From Natronincola peptidivorans (lineage in GTDB: Bacteria; Bacillota; Clostridia; Peptostreptococcales; Natronincolaceae): a DNA stretch of 64,000 nt. The notes below the pieces were generated by a model. It was given only the letters and a program-made list of their open reading frames with translations, had not been told where the DNA came from and did no database searches. Location: contig NZ_FOHU01000001.1 of the NCBI RefSeq assembly GCF_900111615.1, forward strand, positions 454,611-518,610, read 5' to 3'. The translations under genes were made by a program, and so were the position numbers. This document shows positions 29,665 through 38,601 of this stretch, one piece after another; within the stretch, counting starts at the first letter, position 1, and each line of letters starts with the position of its first letter.

Positions 29665-30234
29665 TTAACGGTCTTGTAATTCTTCTACAAATAGGCTGCG
29701 GGCACTGTTTACTCCATCCACAACAGCATCCGAGGAAACTGTAGCTCCTGAAATTGCTTCTATATATTGTTCACCAGTCTCTCCACCCAGTGTAGAAATA
29801 AATTCTTCTTCGGTTCCTCTATCCACAAACTGATCGATATAGGATGCATCAGCAATTTTTGAGCCTAAACCTGGCGTTTCAGTATGATCTCCTATTTTTA
29901 CACCAGTAATTGTTCCTTCGCTGGAGATACCAACAAGCATTTCTATTCTTCCATCATAACCCTGTGGGTTCACTTTAATTGTATATCCTACTATCTCACC
30001 ATTTTTACTGCCGCTGTAAATCTCTTGAATAAATCTTCTATCTAGTAGTTCAGCTTCTTCGATAATGTCAAATTCTTCTGCCTCTGGCAATAGGGTCACC
30101 AGTGCCTCTCTTGTTTCCTCCAACGCTCTTTCTTGAATAATTTCTTGAGTAATATCGTTTGTAATGCCTAGAATCAACCCTGCTACAGAGGTAATTATTA
30201 ATAGAATTAATCCTAATTTTATTATTTCTCGCAT
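29665..30234 (-). CDS. rnfG: Rnf complex FMN-binding subunit RnfG
   Basis: 189 residues: a single N-terminal membrane anchor and an extracytoplasmic FMN-binding domain. The motif SGATVSS near residues 163-169 holds the threonine that takes covalent FMN. It transfers electrons between RnfD and RnfC sides of the complex. It starts 3 bases after rnfD. Confidence 0.97.
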   Translation of the reverse strand: MREIIKLGLILLIITSVAGLILGITNDITQEIIQERALEETREALVTLLPEAEEFDIIEEAELLDRRFIQEIYSGSKNGEIVGYTIKVNPQGYDGRIEMLVGISSEGTITGVKIGDHTETPGLGSKIADASYIDQFVDRGTEEEFISTLGGETGEQYIEAISGATVSSDAVVDGVNSARSLFVEELQDR

Positions 30235-30237
30235 TGC

Positions 30238-31182
30238 CTATTTCACCTCCCCAAATACTCTCGGGCTTGTATATCTATCAATTAAAGGAGATGCTACGTT
30301 CATTAGCAATATCGAGAAAGCAACGCCCTCTGGATAAGCTCCAAAAAATCTTATTACTGAGGTTAATACGCCACATCCCACAGCAAAGTATACTCTTCCT
30401 CTTGGAGTTACAGGAGAAGAGGCATAATCAGTTGCCATATAGATAGCTCCTATCATTAATCCACCAGAGAAAACATGATACAGCATATAACTTAGGTCAA
30501 ATCCGCCATAAGCTAAGGTTAATACAGCTACGGTTCCAATATATATTCCAGGTATTTTCCAAGAAATAACCCCTCTATAAATAAGATAAATACCGCCTAA
30601 TATTAATAACAGTGCAGATGTCTCACCCATACTACCTGCTGTATTACCTAAAATGGTATCCATTAAAGGTGGCATATTAGTAGGCAACACACTTCCACTG
30701 GCTTTCATGGCCGCTAGAGGTGTTGCAGTAGATACGGCATCTACACCAGGACTAATCCAAGCCGTCATTCTGTCAGTCCAAGACAAAGTTAAAAATATTC
30801 TACCAGCCAATGCAGGATTCATAAAGTTGTGCCCTATTCCACCGAATATTTGTTTTACTATAGCTATAGCAAAGAAAGACCCAACAACCGGCATCCACCA
30901 TGCTGCCGAAGCAGGTATATTTAATGCTAATAACAGTCCTGTTATGACAGCACTCAAATCATTTATTGTAACAGGACGTCCCATTAGTTTCTGCACAACT
31001 GCTTCAGTAATAACAGCAGTTAATACTGATATTAGAATTAAGATAGCGGCGTTAGTTCTAAAATAATAAATGGCTGCTATGGTGGCTGGCAATAAAGCGA
31101 TTACGACATCTAACATAATTCTCTGTACTGTATCATCATCCAAAACATGTGGAGAAGAAGATACAATTAGCTTTTCATCCAT
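30238..31182 (-). CDS. rnfD: Rnf complex membrane subunit RnfD
   Basis: About 314 residues with around nine membrane helices. STATPLAAMK near residue 160 matches the covalent flavin attachment site of RnfD/NqrB. The start at ATG 31182 has GGGAGG 7 bases upstream; the ORF's upstream ATG is inside the RBS region. It binds FMN and riboflavin and is central to ion translocation. Confidence 0.96.
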   Translation of the reverse strand: MDEKLIVSSSPHVLDDDTVQRIMLDVVIALLPATIAAIYYFRTNAAILILISVLTAVITEAVVQKLMGRPVTINDLSAVITGLLLALNIPASAAWWMPVVGSFFAIAIVKQIFGGIGHNFMNPALAGRIFLTLSWTDRMTAWISPGVDAVSTATPLAAMKASGSVLPTNMPPLMDTILGNTAGSMGETSALLLILGGIYLIYRGVISWKIPGIYIGTVAVLTLAYGGFDLSYMLYHVFSGGLMIGAIYMATDYASSPVTPRGRVYFAVGCGVLTSVIRFFGAYPEGVAFSILLMNVASPLIDRYTSPRVFGEVK

Positions 31183-31200
31183 TGATTTCCCTCCCATTAC

Positions 31201-32532
31201 TTACTTATTCTTCTGTTCTCTTTTTTTTGCAATAATTTGATTTTTAGCTACTCTAATTGATGGTAACAAAGGTCTTCTTGAAGGACAAACATAAGAACAT
31301 GAACCACATTCTATACAGTCTAGGGCTCTATATTTTTCAGTTTGTTCCATCCTGTTACTTAAGGAATTTTCGCTAATGTATACAGGTTGCAGGTTGGCTG
31401 GACAGATCTCAACACATCTCCCACACCGAATACAGTTCGAAGGATTAGGCAATTCTGCTTCTACCTCATCAAAAACCAGTATTCCAGATGTTCCTTTTAC
31501 AGCTGGGATCTCATCTGTATGTTGAGCATTCCCCATCATCGGGCCACCTAGTATTAGTTTACCTGGCGTTACTGCATAACCACCACATTCCTCGATTAAA
31601 GATTTAACAGGTGTTCCAATCTTTATCAATAGGTTCTTAGGGTTTTTAATAGCTTTTCCTGTTACTGTAGTGACCCTTTCAATTAATGGTATTCCTGTTT
31701 TAATGGTTTTTGCTACTTGCGCAGCTGTACCAACATTAGTTACAATAACACCTACATCCATTGGTAGTCCCCCTGAAGGAACCTCTTTATTGGTTATAGC
31801 ATAAATAAGCTGTTTCTCTCCCCCTTGAGGGTATTTCGTTTCTAAAGCTACAACTTGTACATCATCTTCTTTTTCAATAGCCTTCAGCATAGTATCAATC
31901 GCATCTGGCTTATTATTCTCTATCCCTATATATCCTTTTTGAACTCCTACAGCCTTCATCATTGCCTTTAAACCATATACAATATCCTCTGGATTTTCTA
32001 ACATTAAACGATGATCAGCTGTTAAGTAAGGTTCACACTCAGCACCATTCAATATTAAAGTATCCACTTTTTTCTCAGGCGGTGGTGAAAGCTTTACATG
32101 GGTTGGAAATGTAGCTCCACCCATTCCAACAATTCCAGCCTCCTTTATGATATTGATAATATCTTTAGGGGATAAGCTTTCTATGTTTCCTTTTGGTTGG
32201 ATTGATTCATCTATCTGATTTTCTCCATCAGATTCAATTGTAATTGCCTGTGCCTCATTACCTGTTGCTATAGGCACATCTTCTATTGATTTTACTATCC
32301 CAGATACACTGGAATGTATTGGAGCAGAAACAAAGCCTTGAGCTTCACCAATTTTTTGCCCAACCTTTACATAATCACCTACTTTCACAACAGGTTCACA
32401 GGGTGCACCTATATGCTGTTGCAATGGTATTACCACCAATTTGGGATCTTCTGCTTTTTCAATCTTGATATTAGCAGTAGCATCTTTTTTTTCTGGTGGA
32501 TGTATACCCCCTCTAAAAGTTAAAAACTTCAT
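31201..32532 (-). CDS. rnfC: Rnf complex NADH-binding subunit RnfC
   Basis: 443 residues. An N-terminal lipoyl-like barrel domain, a NuoF-like flavin/NADH domain (GMGGATFPTHVKL, NGAECEPYLTADHR) and two 4Fe-4S motifs (CIRCGRCVEIC, CIECGSCSYVC) near the C-terminus. It reduces NAD+ with electrons from RnfB through the membrane subunits. First gene of the operon, with AAGGGGTG before ATG. Confidence 0.97.
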   Translation of the reverse strand: MKFLTFRGGIHPPEKKDATANIKIEKAEDPKLVVIPLQQHIGAPCEPVVKVGDYVKVGQKIGEAQGFVSAPIHSSVSGIVKSIEDVPIATGNEAQAITIESDGENQIDESIQPKGNIESLSPKDIINIIKEAGIVGMGGATFPTHVKLSPPPEKKVDTLILNGAECEPYLTADHRLMLENPEDIVYGLKAMMKAVGVQKGYIGIENNKPDAIDTMLKAIEKEDDVQVVALETKYPQGGEKQLIYAITNKEVPSGGLPMDVGVIVTNVGTAAQVAKTIKTGIPLIERVTTVTGKAIKNPKNLLIKIGTPVKSLIEECGGYAVTPGKLILGGPMMGNAQHTDEIPAVKGTSGILVFDEVEAELPNPSNCIRCGRCVEICPANLQPVYISENSLSNRMEQTEKYRALDCIECGSCSYVCPSRRPLLPSIRVAKNQIIAKKREQKNK

Positions 32533-32582
32533 TTGTTTTCACCCCTTATATATTTTTTAAAAGCACACTCATAATAAGAATT

Positions 32583-32692
32583 GATATAGTATATAAGATA
32601 AAAGTATTTAAAATAATCTTGTATACTGTATATCTTGAACAATATTTTTCTAATATGATTTTTACCAGTCTTCTGCTTATCTTATATAGTAT
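32583..32692. repeat. Iterated palindromic motif upstream of rnfC
   Basis: Three copies of a motif close to ATCTTRTATAsTrTAT occur in the 340-base gap before rnfC: inverted at 32584-32599, direct at 32616-32631 and 32679-32692. The first two form an imperfect hairpin with a 2-base bulge. The arrangement suggests operators for a repressor or activator of rnf. No known regulator consensus is recognised; the rest of the gap (32533-32873) is very AT-rich and geneless. Confidence 0.5.
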
Positions 32693-32873
32693 TTGGTTAA
32701 AATAGGATTTTTATGTTCTGTGTTGAATTGTCTTGAAAAGTTTTTAAAACTTTGTGTCTTTTTCTGAAATTTAAGTAAAGTTGTAATTGTTAATTACTAA
32801 ATTATCAATTGCAGTACATAACAAAAACTATTATACAATACTTTAAGTACAATTGCTATGCTATTACTTTAAT

Positions 32874-33419
32874 TTAAAAATTAACAATTTCCTTTAGTCC
32901 CTCTGTGATATATTCCTTAATCCATTCCACAACATTTATATCTGTAATCGGAACCCCATCCAGTACTTTTTTTATTTCATGAGTATCAAAACTGAATTGG
33001 TTATTTTTATAATAATGAACATATCTATAATCGATTTCCTTTTCCATCATTAATAAAGTTACTAAGGTATCTACTATATTTCCTAAAGGGGCTCTATCTA
33101 TATGACTATATTGAAAAGCTGCAGTCAGGCATGTCCCTTCCCCTTGCTTGGATACTAAATTAAAGCTTCCGTTACATTGAAGTGCTGCAGTTTTGAATAA
33201 AGATATTCCTAACCCTATTTTTCTAGTAGTTCTTGTAGTAAAAAATGGATCTTCTACTTTTTTTAGAGTTTCCTCATCCATTCCTTTGCCATTATCTTTT
33301 ATACTTATCATTAGTATATCTCTTTGTATATCCTCTCTAACTGTTATTTCAATTATTGATGCATCTGCTCTAACAGAATTTTGAACAATATCTAGGATAT
33401 GTAAAGCTAATTCCTTCAA
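32874..33419 (-). CDS. GHKL ATPase domain protein (histidine-kinase-like, no phosphoacceptor domain)
   Basis: 181 residues. An HATPase_c fold with N-box NSVRADAS, G1 box DNGKGMDE and a GLGISL G2-type box. There is no sensor or histidine phosphotransfer domain. Proteins of this kind are known, to my recollection, from NADH-dependent [FeFe]-hydrogenase clusters in Clostridia. TTG start with GGAGG upstream. It lies downstream of PHP and DRTGG genes and just before the rnf operon; function unknown. Confidence 0.85.
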   Translation of the reverse strand: MKELALHILDIVQNSVRADASIIEITVREDIQRDILMISIKDNGKGMDEETLKKVEDPFFTTRTTRKIGLGISLFKTAALQCNGSFNLVSKQGEGTCLTAAFQYSHIDRAPLGNIVDTLVTLLMMEKEIDYRYVHYYKNNQFSFDTHEIKKVLDGVPITDINVVEWIKEYITEGLKEIVNF

Positions 33420-33556
33420 TTTATTTCCTCCTATATCATAAGCATAATAAAAGACTGTTAACGTATTGGAAAGACCTCTTACTTTAATAGGTGCAGTCTA
33501 ATCACTCAATGAAATAATTGGCCCACAATTCTATTGAGATAAATATTTCTATAATG

Positions 33557-34270
33557 CTAATTCTCATTTATAGATTTTAGAATATCTTCAATTTTTTTGT
33601 TATTGGTATCAATAAAGAATTCTCGTTCTAAAATTTGTCCTAACTCATGAGCATCTGAACTGATAATTTTATTATAGCTTTCTAAATATGGATGTTTCTT
33701 TAGTAAAAGATTATAATTGCAATTTTTAGTAATTTCTACAGTATTTAAGCACAGATCTGATTCTATAAAACCTAGATTAGAAAGTATGCTAAAGCTATGG
33801 CGATCTATATGTGCTGGTATACAAATGCCCCCTATTTTTTTCACTTGGGAGATTGCTTCTTTTAAAGATAAGTCTAAAGCATTCATTGTCAATATATGAT
33901 AATCCTCAAGAATATTATCTTCTTCATCATATATGTATTGATTCCCAAAGAGTTTGGGGTTGTTTTTTATTTTAGGTAATGTATTATCTAATATTTCTTG
34001 AAACTTATTACTAGCATTCAAATTGTTGAATAAAGCAATTAAATGCACCTCTTCTTTAGTAGTTATTTCTACTCCTGGAATACAAATAAGGTCCTGTGTT
34101 TCTGCTACTTTTATGAAGCTTTGTAAATTTTTTGTACAGTTATGGTCTGTGATAGCAATTATATCTAACCTTTTAAGCTTGGCCATTCCTATTATATTGT
34201 TTGGTGTCATATCTTTATTGGCACACGGGGATAATCCACTGTGAATATGTAAATCTGCAGCCATCATCAT
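33557..34270 (-). CDS. PHP-domain phosphoesterase-like protein
   Basis: 237 residues. PHP motifs ADLHIHSGLSPCA (metal-binding His pair), ITDHNC, GVEITTKEEVHL and PAHIDRHSF, and a C-terminal SSDAHEL are all present, so the metal site looks intact. PHP proteins hydrolyse phosphoesters; this one's substrate is unknown. It overlaps the DRTGG gene by 4 bases, indicating coupled translation within the cassette. The 136-base gap below it has a GACTG/CAGTC hairpin. Confidence 0.88.
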   Translation of the reverse strand: MMMAADLHIHSGLSPCANKDMTPNNIIGMAKLKRLDIIAITDHNCTKNLQSFIKVAETQDLICIPGVEITTKEEVHLIALFNNLNASNKFQEILDNTLPKIKNNPKLFGNQYIYDEEDNILEDYHILTMNALDLSLKEAISQVKKIGGICIPAHIDRHSFSILSNLGFIESDLCLNTVEITKNCNYNLLLKKHPYLESYNKIISSDAHELGQILEREFFIDTNNKKIEDILKSINEN

Positions 34271-34608
34271 TTGTCTTTAATATAATGATTAAGTTCAATT
34301 GCTAACTCATAAGCACTTAGATTGCTTCTTAAAAGTGGGATCCCCTCTTCATTTGCTTTATTTATAGTTACATCTTCTATTTCTGCGTTTTCTGCTATAA
34401 TTACACATGCGGCTTCTCCTAAAGCTGCAACCGCAATAACATTAGTATTCGTTTGAATGGTAATCCAAGCATCTTGATGTTTCATGTGAGCCATAACCCA
34501 GCTTAATAAATCTCCAATATAAACATTTTTTATTACATTGGACAAACTGCCTTCTCCTCCTATTACCTCTAATGATAGTTTGTTTTTCAATTCTTCAACA
34601 GTGATCAT
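34267..34608 (-). CDS. DRTGG-domain protein (first copy downstream)
   Basis: About 113 residues from ATG 34608, which follows GGGAGA; a longer in-frame start at 34671 adds 21 residues lacking family features. The sequence (VEELKNKLSLEVIGG...NVYIGDLLSWVMAH...AYELAIELNHY) matches the DRTGG domain, a likely nucleotide or metabolite-sensing module also found in HPr kinases and CBS-pyrophosphatases. A second DRTGG protein is encoded 0.7 kb upstream. Confidence 0.82.
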   Translation of the reverse strand: MITVEELKNKLSLEVIGGEGSLSNVIKNVYIGDLLSWVMAHMKHQDAWITIQTNTNVIAVAALGEAACVIIAENAEIEDVTINKANEEGIPLLRSNLSAYELAIELNHYIKDK

Positions 34609-34740
34609 AATCCATCTCCCTATTTCTAAATTAGAAAATATTAAAGTAATAATATTTTCGTCCTTCTCCAATAAAACAAGATTGTATTAGAGAAAGTTTT
34701 TCTCTCCTTTATCTATAACTTAAGTTGATCCATATAATGC

Positions 34741-34815
34741 CTTTACCTCTCCTGTGGGTAAGTTAAAATGTCTTCAGTGCCACCAGAATTCACTGTAAGA
34801 ATATAAATCTATATT
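34741..34815. other. Structured or decayed intergenic segment
   Basis: This stretch between the RsbW-like and DRTGG genes is richer in GC than its surroundings. On the minus strand it contains CAGTG/CACTG and CTTACC/GGTAA-type hairpin arms and an open run ending in SGGTEDILTYPQER plus a stop, without a start codon. It could be a structured RNA or the remnant of a lost gene. Nothing is recognised with confidence. Confidence 0.3.
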
Positions 34816-34817
34816 TT

Positions 34818-35240
34818 CTACTTAATATATATAACTATTTCTAGTTTGGTATATTCTCCATATGAAGACTCGATTCTAAATTCATCTGAACATCTTTTTA
34901 TGTTTGGCAGCCCCATACCTGCTCCAAATCCAAGCTCTCGTATCTTTTGAGAAGCTGTAGAATACCCTACTTTCATGGCTAACTCAATATTTTCAATTCC
35001 AGGACCCCGATCTTTTATAATTATTGTTATTTTCTCGGCACTAATATCTACATCAATGGACCCACCCTCTGAATGTATTATGATATTCATTTCAGCTTCA
35101 TAGGTAGCTATAGCTATTTTCCTAAGAATTTGAGGTTCAATGCCGAGCTGTCTCAAAACTTTTTTTATGCTGCTTGACGCTTGTCCAGCTCTTGTAAAAT
35201 CATCCTTTTCAACTTGATAACTTAATTTAATAGGACTCAC
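34818..35240 (-). CDS. RsbW/SpoIIAB-like GHKL ATPase
   Basis: 140 residues. The anti-sigma-type HATPase motifs are clear: YEAEMNIIIHS (N box), IKDRGPGIENIE (G1) and FGAGMGLPNIKR (G2). No STAS partner or sigma factor lies next to it. The GTG start is closely preceded by AAGGA and no better in-frame start exists. Flanked by two DRTGG genes, it is likely part of a nucleotide-responsive switch, but its target is unknown. Confidence 0.87.
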   Translation of the reverse strand: MSPIKLSYQVEKDDFTRAGQASSSIKKVLRQLGIEPQILRKIAIATYEAEMNIIIHSEGGSIDVDISAEKITIIIKDRGPGIENIELAMKVGYSTASQKIRELGFGAGMGLPNIKRCSDEFRIESSYGEYTKLEIVIYIK

Positions 35241-35274
35241 TTCCTTTATCTAGTATCCAAAATAAGACCATTCA

Positions 35275-35631
35275 TTATTTATGTACAATATTGGCTCCCT
35301 TAAGGCCTTTTGAGAATAGTATGCCAGAACTGACATACATAATGTGATTCGTTGTCATGATTACGATGTTATTTTCTTTCGCTAATTCTATAGTTTCGTC
35401 GTCTGGTTTCTTACCCCGCACAAAAACTACAGCAGAGAGGTCCATCATTTCTGCCGTTCTTATGGTATGGGAGTTTACCAAACCAGTTAATAATAATGTT
35501 TTGTCATCAACAAACGCCAATACATCACTCATTAAATCGCAAGCAAAAGCTGTCTTTACTTCTCTTTGCAGAAATTCTTCTCCTGATACTACTTCAGCCT
35601 CTAATAATCGTTGTACCTCTTTTAACGTCAT
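35275..35631 (-). CDS. DRTGG-domain protein (second copy)
   Basis: 118 residues, a single DRTGG domain: VQRLLEAEVVSG, ACDLMSDVLAFV and the closing NIVIMTTNHIMYVSSGILFSKG. Paralogous in fold to the DRTGG protein 0.7 kb downstream. First gene of the cassette after the SPOR-domain gene, with AGGTG before ATG. Confidence 0.85.
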   Translation of the reverse strand: MTLKEVQRLLEAEVVSGEEFLQREVKTAFACDLMSDVLAFVDDKTLLLTGLVNSHTIRTAEMMDLSAVVFVRGKKPDDETIELAKENNIVIMTTNHIMYVSSGILFSKGLKGANIVHK

Positions 35632-35656
35632 TTTTTACACCTCCATAGCTACTTTA

Positions 35657-36556
35657 TCATTTGATGGTTTCCAGGGTTCTGAAGATACTATCCAAATACA
35701 AACTATGTATTCGATATATGTTGTCTTCATTCTCTAATAATTCTAGTGCTCTTTTAGTATTGCTTTCTTGATGATAAATCATTTTTTCTATCTCTTTTTT
35801 TTCTGATATTCCTTCTATCACAAGATCCTCCTTGAGATTTTCTGCTAATTGTTCTATGATTTCTTGCTGTTCAATTAGTAGTTCTTTATATTGATTTAGC
35901 TCACTTTCTTTTTCAATAAAATTATACCATTCTTCTGCTTGTTTATCCATTATTTCAATCAAACTATTTATTTCTTTTATGATGATTTTACTTTCTGCTT
36001 CCATGTCTTTGGTATAGCTCACCTCTTTTGAAGGTAAATGGATTTCACTAATATATGCATCTGGGTAGTATTCTCGTATCTTTTGTAACTGGCTTTCAAC
36101 TAATGATCTTCTTGTTAAACCCAAAGTATATATTTTGTATGCATTATCTAGTTTATAGATTAAATGAGGCAAATTTTTTTCATTTAATTCTTCTACAAAA
36201 GCTTCAATGTTAGATGTATCAGATACACTTGCAACCTGAATCATGTACATAGATAATGGATGTAATTTATTTGTTATTAATTCTGTCTCTTGAGTTGTAC
36301 TTATTTTACTCTCATCCTCTTGATGATTTTCTGTGTTCTCCTGAGATAGATCTTCTTCTTCATTGACGTTAATTATTGCATTTAATTCTCCCTCTTCCAA
36401 AGTAGGGTTAGAATGTAATACTGGTATTACTACTCTTTCAGTTATTCTAGAGCCAATAAAAACAGCAGTTATCGGGATGATAATTATAAATAGTAAAATT
36501 AGATAATAATTATTCTTTCTTTTAGTTTGTTTTGTTTTAAACCTTCTCTTCCTCAT
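35657..36556 (-). CDS. SPOR-domain membrane protein
   Basis: 299 residues. A basic cytoplasmic tail and one membrane helix (about 17-36) precede an acidic linker and a SPOR domain at about residues 100-165 (YMIQVASVSDTSNIEAF...YKIYTLGLTRR). SPOR domains bind glycan strands lacking stem peptides, usually at division or sporulation septa. The C-terminal third is helical and charged, with coiled-coil character. It starts 25 bases upstream of the DRTGG cassette and may be cotranscribed with it. Confidence 0.85.
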   Translation of the reverse strand: MRKRRFKTKQTKRKNNYYLILLFIIIIPITAVFIGSRITERVVIPVLHSNPTLEEGELNAIINVNEEEDLSQENTENHQEDESKISTTQETELITNKLHPLSMYMIQVASVSDTSNIEAFVEELNEKNLPHLIYKLDNAYKIYTLGLTRRSLVESQLQKIREYYPDAYISEIHLPSKEVSYTKDMEAESKIIIKEINSLIEIMDKQAEEWYNFIEKESELNQYKELLIEQQEIIEQLAENLKEDLVIEGISEKKEIEKMIYHQESNTKRALELLENEDNIYRIHSLYLDSIFRTLETIK

Positions 36557-36682
36557 AGTGATACCTCCAAATAGTAATATTTAATCAAATTCAATATGTT
36601 TCTTTAATTTGTATTGAATACTTGTCTTATTATATATATAATTATGACTATAGAAAATTATTCCACAATTGGAGTTGATATC

Positions 36683-37234
36683 ATGATGAAAAATATAATT
36701 CACCAGATATATTTCGAGAAAATTACTGATGTTCAGAGTCGTATTCCTGTACCTTTTCACACCTACTCAAAAACTAATATGTCTTTTCTGGAAACTTTAG
36801 ATCATGCAGCTTTAACAGTTCAGTCCAAAAATACAGGCTCTTTTGATAAATATATTCAATCAGCGGCAGAAAAATATTCACTTTCTGCTAATTTGATAAA
36901 ATCTATTATTAAAATCGAATCAAATTTTAACTCTAGGGCTTTATCAAGAGCAGGAGCTCAAGGCATAATGCAGCTAATGCCAGCTACTGCAAAAGAGCTT
37001 GGGGTTGTAAACGTTTGGAATCCTCAGCAAAATATTGATGGTGGAGCTAAATATCTAAAGCAACTATTAGATCAATATGACGGAGACCTGTCTTTGGCTT
37101 TAGCTGCCTATAATGCAGGTCCTGGCAATGTTCAGCGATATGGAGGGGTTCCTCCCTTCAATGAGACACAAAACTATATAAAAAATGTATTAAACCAACT
37201 GAAAACATATGAAACACTTCATAAAATCACTTAA
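36683..37234 (+). CDS. SLT-type lytic transglycosylase
   Basis: About 183 residues from ATG 36683 (GGAG 8 bases upstream). The SLT catalytic domain fills the C-terminal two thirds: KIESNFNSRALSRAGAQGIMQLMP with the catalytic glutamate, and ALAAYNAGPGNV. It cleaves the MurNAc-GlcNAc bond of peptidoglycan. No signal peptide is evident. Divergent from the SPOR gene and convergent with the NlpC/P60 gene. Confidence 0.92.
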   Translation: MMKNIIHQIYFEKITDVQSRIPVPFHTYSKTNMSFLETLDHAALTVQSKNTGSFDKYIQSAAEKYSLSANLIKSIIKIESNFNSRALSRAGAQGIMQLMPATAKELGVVNVWNPQQNIDGGAKYLKQLLDQYDGDLSLALAAYNAGPGNVQRYGGVPPFNETQNYIKNVLNQLKTYETLHKIT

Positions 37235-37235
37235 A

Positions 37236-37272
37236 TAAAACAGGCCCATCTATTGATGTGGGCCTGTTTTAT
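37236..37272. terminator. Bidirectional terminator between convergent wall enzymes
   Basis: AAAACAGGCCCA pairs with TGGGCCTGTTTT around a short loop, with A/T runs on both sides, serving the transglycosylase (+) and the NlpC/P60 gene (-). Confidence 0.88.
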
Positions 37273-37289
37273 CATAACGATATTTTTAA

Positions 37290-38426
37290 TTATAATCTCA
37301 CGGCTGAAACGTACCTGCTTTGATAGGACCAAGAAGCAGGACCATCCTTTAAGGAAGATATTATAATCCCTCTATTATTAGTAGAAGATGAGTGGATAAA
37401 TTCATCATTCCCAATATATATTCCAACATGACTTATAGTACTACTTCTTCCATTATTAAAAAATACTAAATCACCTATCTGTAGTTCGTTTTTGTTAATA
37501 GGTGTTCCCATAGTGGCTTGGTCTCTAGATGTCCTTTGTAGTTTTATACCTTTGTCCCTCAAATAATCAGGATAGTATTTGTTTAATACATAGTAAACAA
37601 AGCCTGAACAATCAAAATTGTTGGGACCTGTAGCAGCATATCTGTATGGTTTACCTAAATATTTCTCAGTATGTTCTTTTATGTTACTTAATGGATGAGA
37701 ACGTGTGCCAGAACGGCTCACAGGACTGCCTATATTTATTTGTAGATCAACCGAGTCACTTTTTAGCCAACCTTCTTGAAAATCCTTTGTTAATACATTA
37801 TACCAACCATCCATATATTTTTTAATATATATATCATCATTCTTACTTAAAGTAATGATAGTTTTGCTTTCGTTATTTGCCTTTTCTTTAATTTTACTAT
37901 TGTTTTCTACGATGATACCATGAGGATAGTTAGGAATCAATAGGATAAAATCACTGTGCACAAACCCCTTAGTTCCTTCCTTCAGTTGTATTTCGTACCA
38001 TTCATTCGCTTGATTTAAAACTATCAGTTCTGTACCATTTCTTAACTGCGACAGTATGCTTCCACTTGTAGATGGTGTTGAACGTAGGTTTAGTACATTA
38101 TTAACGTTAACAATACCTTTTTTAATAGGCTTACTTTCTTCTCCTGTTATTGCTAAAAAATCTTCATGCATCCATCCTTGAACACCATTATCCACTAGCA
38201 CAACTTTGTTCCAGTTATTCTTAGTTTCTCTAATTAAAACTTCAGTCCCAATAGATGGCAATTGTATCACTTTTCCTTCAACCTCTGGTTTCTCTCTCAA
38301 TATACCTTGATTGGCAATCACCATAGCTAATTTCCCATCTGCCAGTGCTGTAGATGTTGAAATAAAAATAATAACAAGAACTATGGATAATACTACAGGT
38401 ATTTTACTGATTTTTAGCCTCTTCAT
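37290..38426 (-). CDS. Secreted NlpC/P60 endopeptidase with SH3 repeats
   Basis: 378 residues: signal peptide (about 1-29), three bacterial SH3-like repeats (near 30-95, 100-160 and 170-225) and a C-terminal NlpC/P60 domain with FDCSGFVYYVL (catalytic Cys), ISHVGIYIG (His) and a following polar residue. It likely cleaves the D-Glu to diamino acid bond of stem peptides at the cell surface. Confidence 0.93.
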   Translation of the reverse strand: MKRLKISKIPVVLSIVLVIIFISTSTALADGKLAMVIANQGILREKPEVEGKVIQLPSIGTEVLIRETKNNWNKVVLVDNGVQGWMHEDFLAITGEESKPIKKGIVNVNNVLNLRSTPSTSGSILSQLRNGTELIVLNQANEWYEIQLKEGTKGFVHSDFILLIPNYPHGIIVENNSKIKEKANNESKTIITLSKNDDIYIKKYMDGWYNVLTKDFQEGWLKSDSVDLQINIGSPVSRSGTRSHPLSNIKEHTEKYLGKPYRYAATGPNNFDCSGFVYYVLNKYYPDYLRDKGIKLQRTSRDQATMGTPINKNELQIGDLVFFNNGRSSTISHVGIYIGNDEFIHSSSTNNRGIIISSLKDGPASWSYQSRYVSAVRL

Positions 38427-38556
38427 AATACATTCTCACCACCTAAGGTTAGTAATAATTCTAATACCATACAATATTCTACTTATTTCTTATAAATCCT
38501 TTTTTTAGTTACAGGAAAGTTCTAAAATATATTTTTATAATATATAAAAATATATA

Positions 38557-38595
38557 AAAAAATCATACATCCCTCTGGAGGAATGCATGATTTTT
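38557..38595 (-). terminator. Intrinsic terminator after luxS
   Basis: AAAATCATGCATTCCTC with the near-perfect complement and a T-run on the minus strand; lies 6 bases past the luxS stop. Confidence 0.85.
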
Positions 38596-38601
38596 CAATT
38601 G

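Noticed and set aside
32787..32810. Rex-like operator (TTGTTAA...TTATCAA) upstream of rnf
   Set aside because: The half-sites are 8 bases apart instead of about 4 and one is mismatched; it also lies right behind the preceding gene, far from rnfC.
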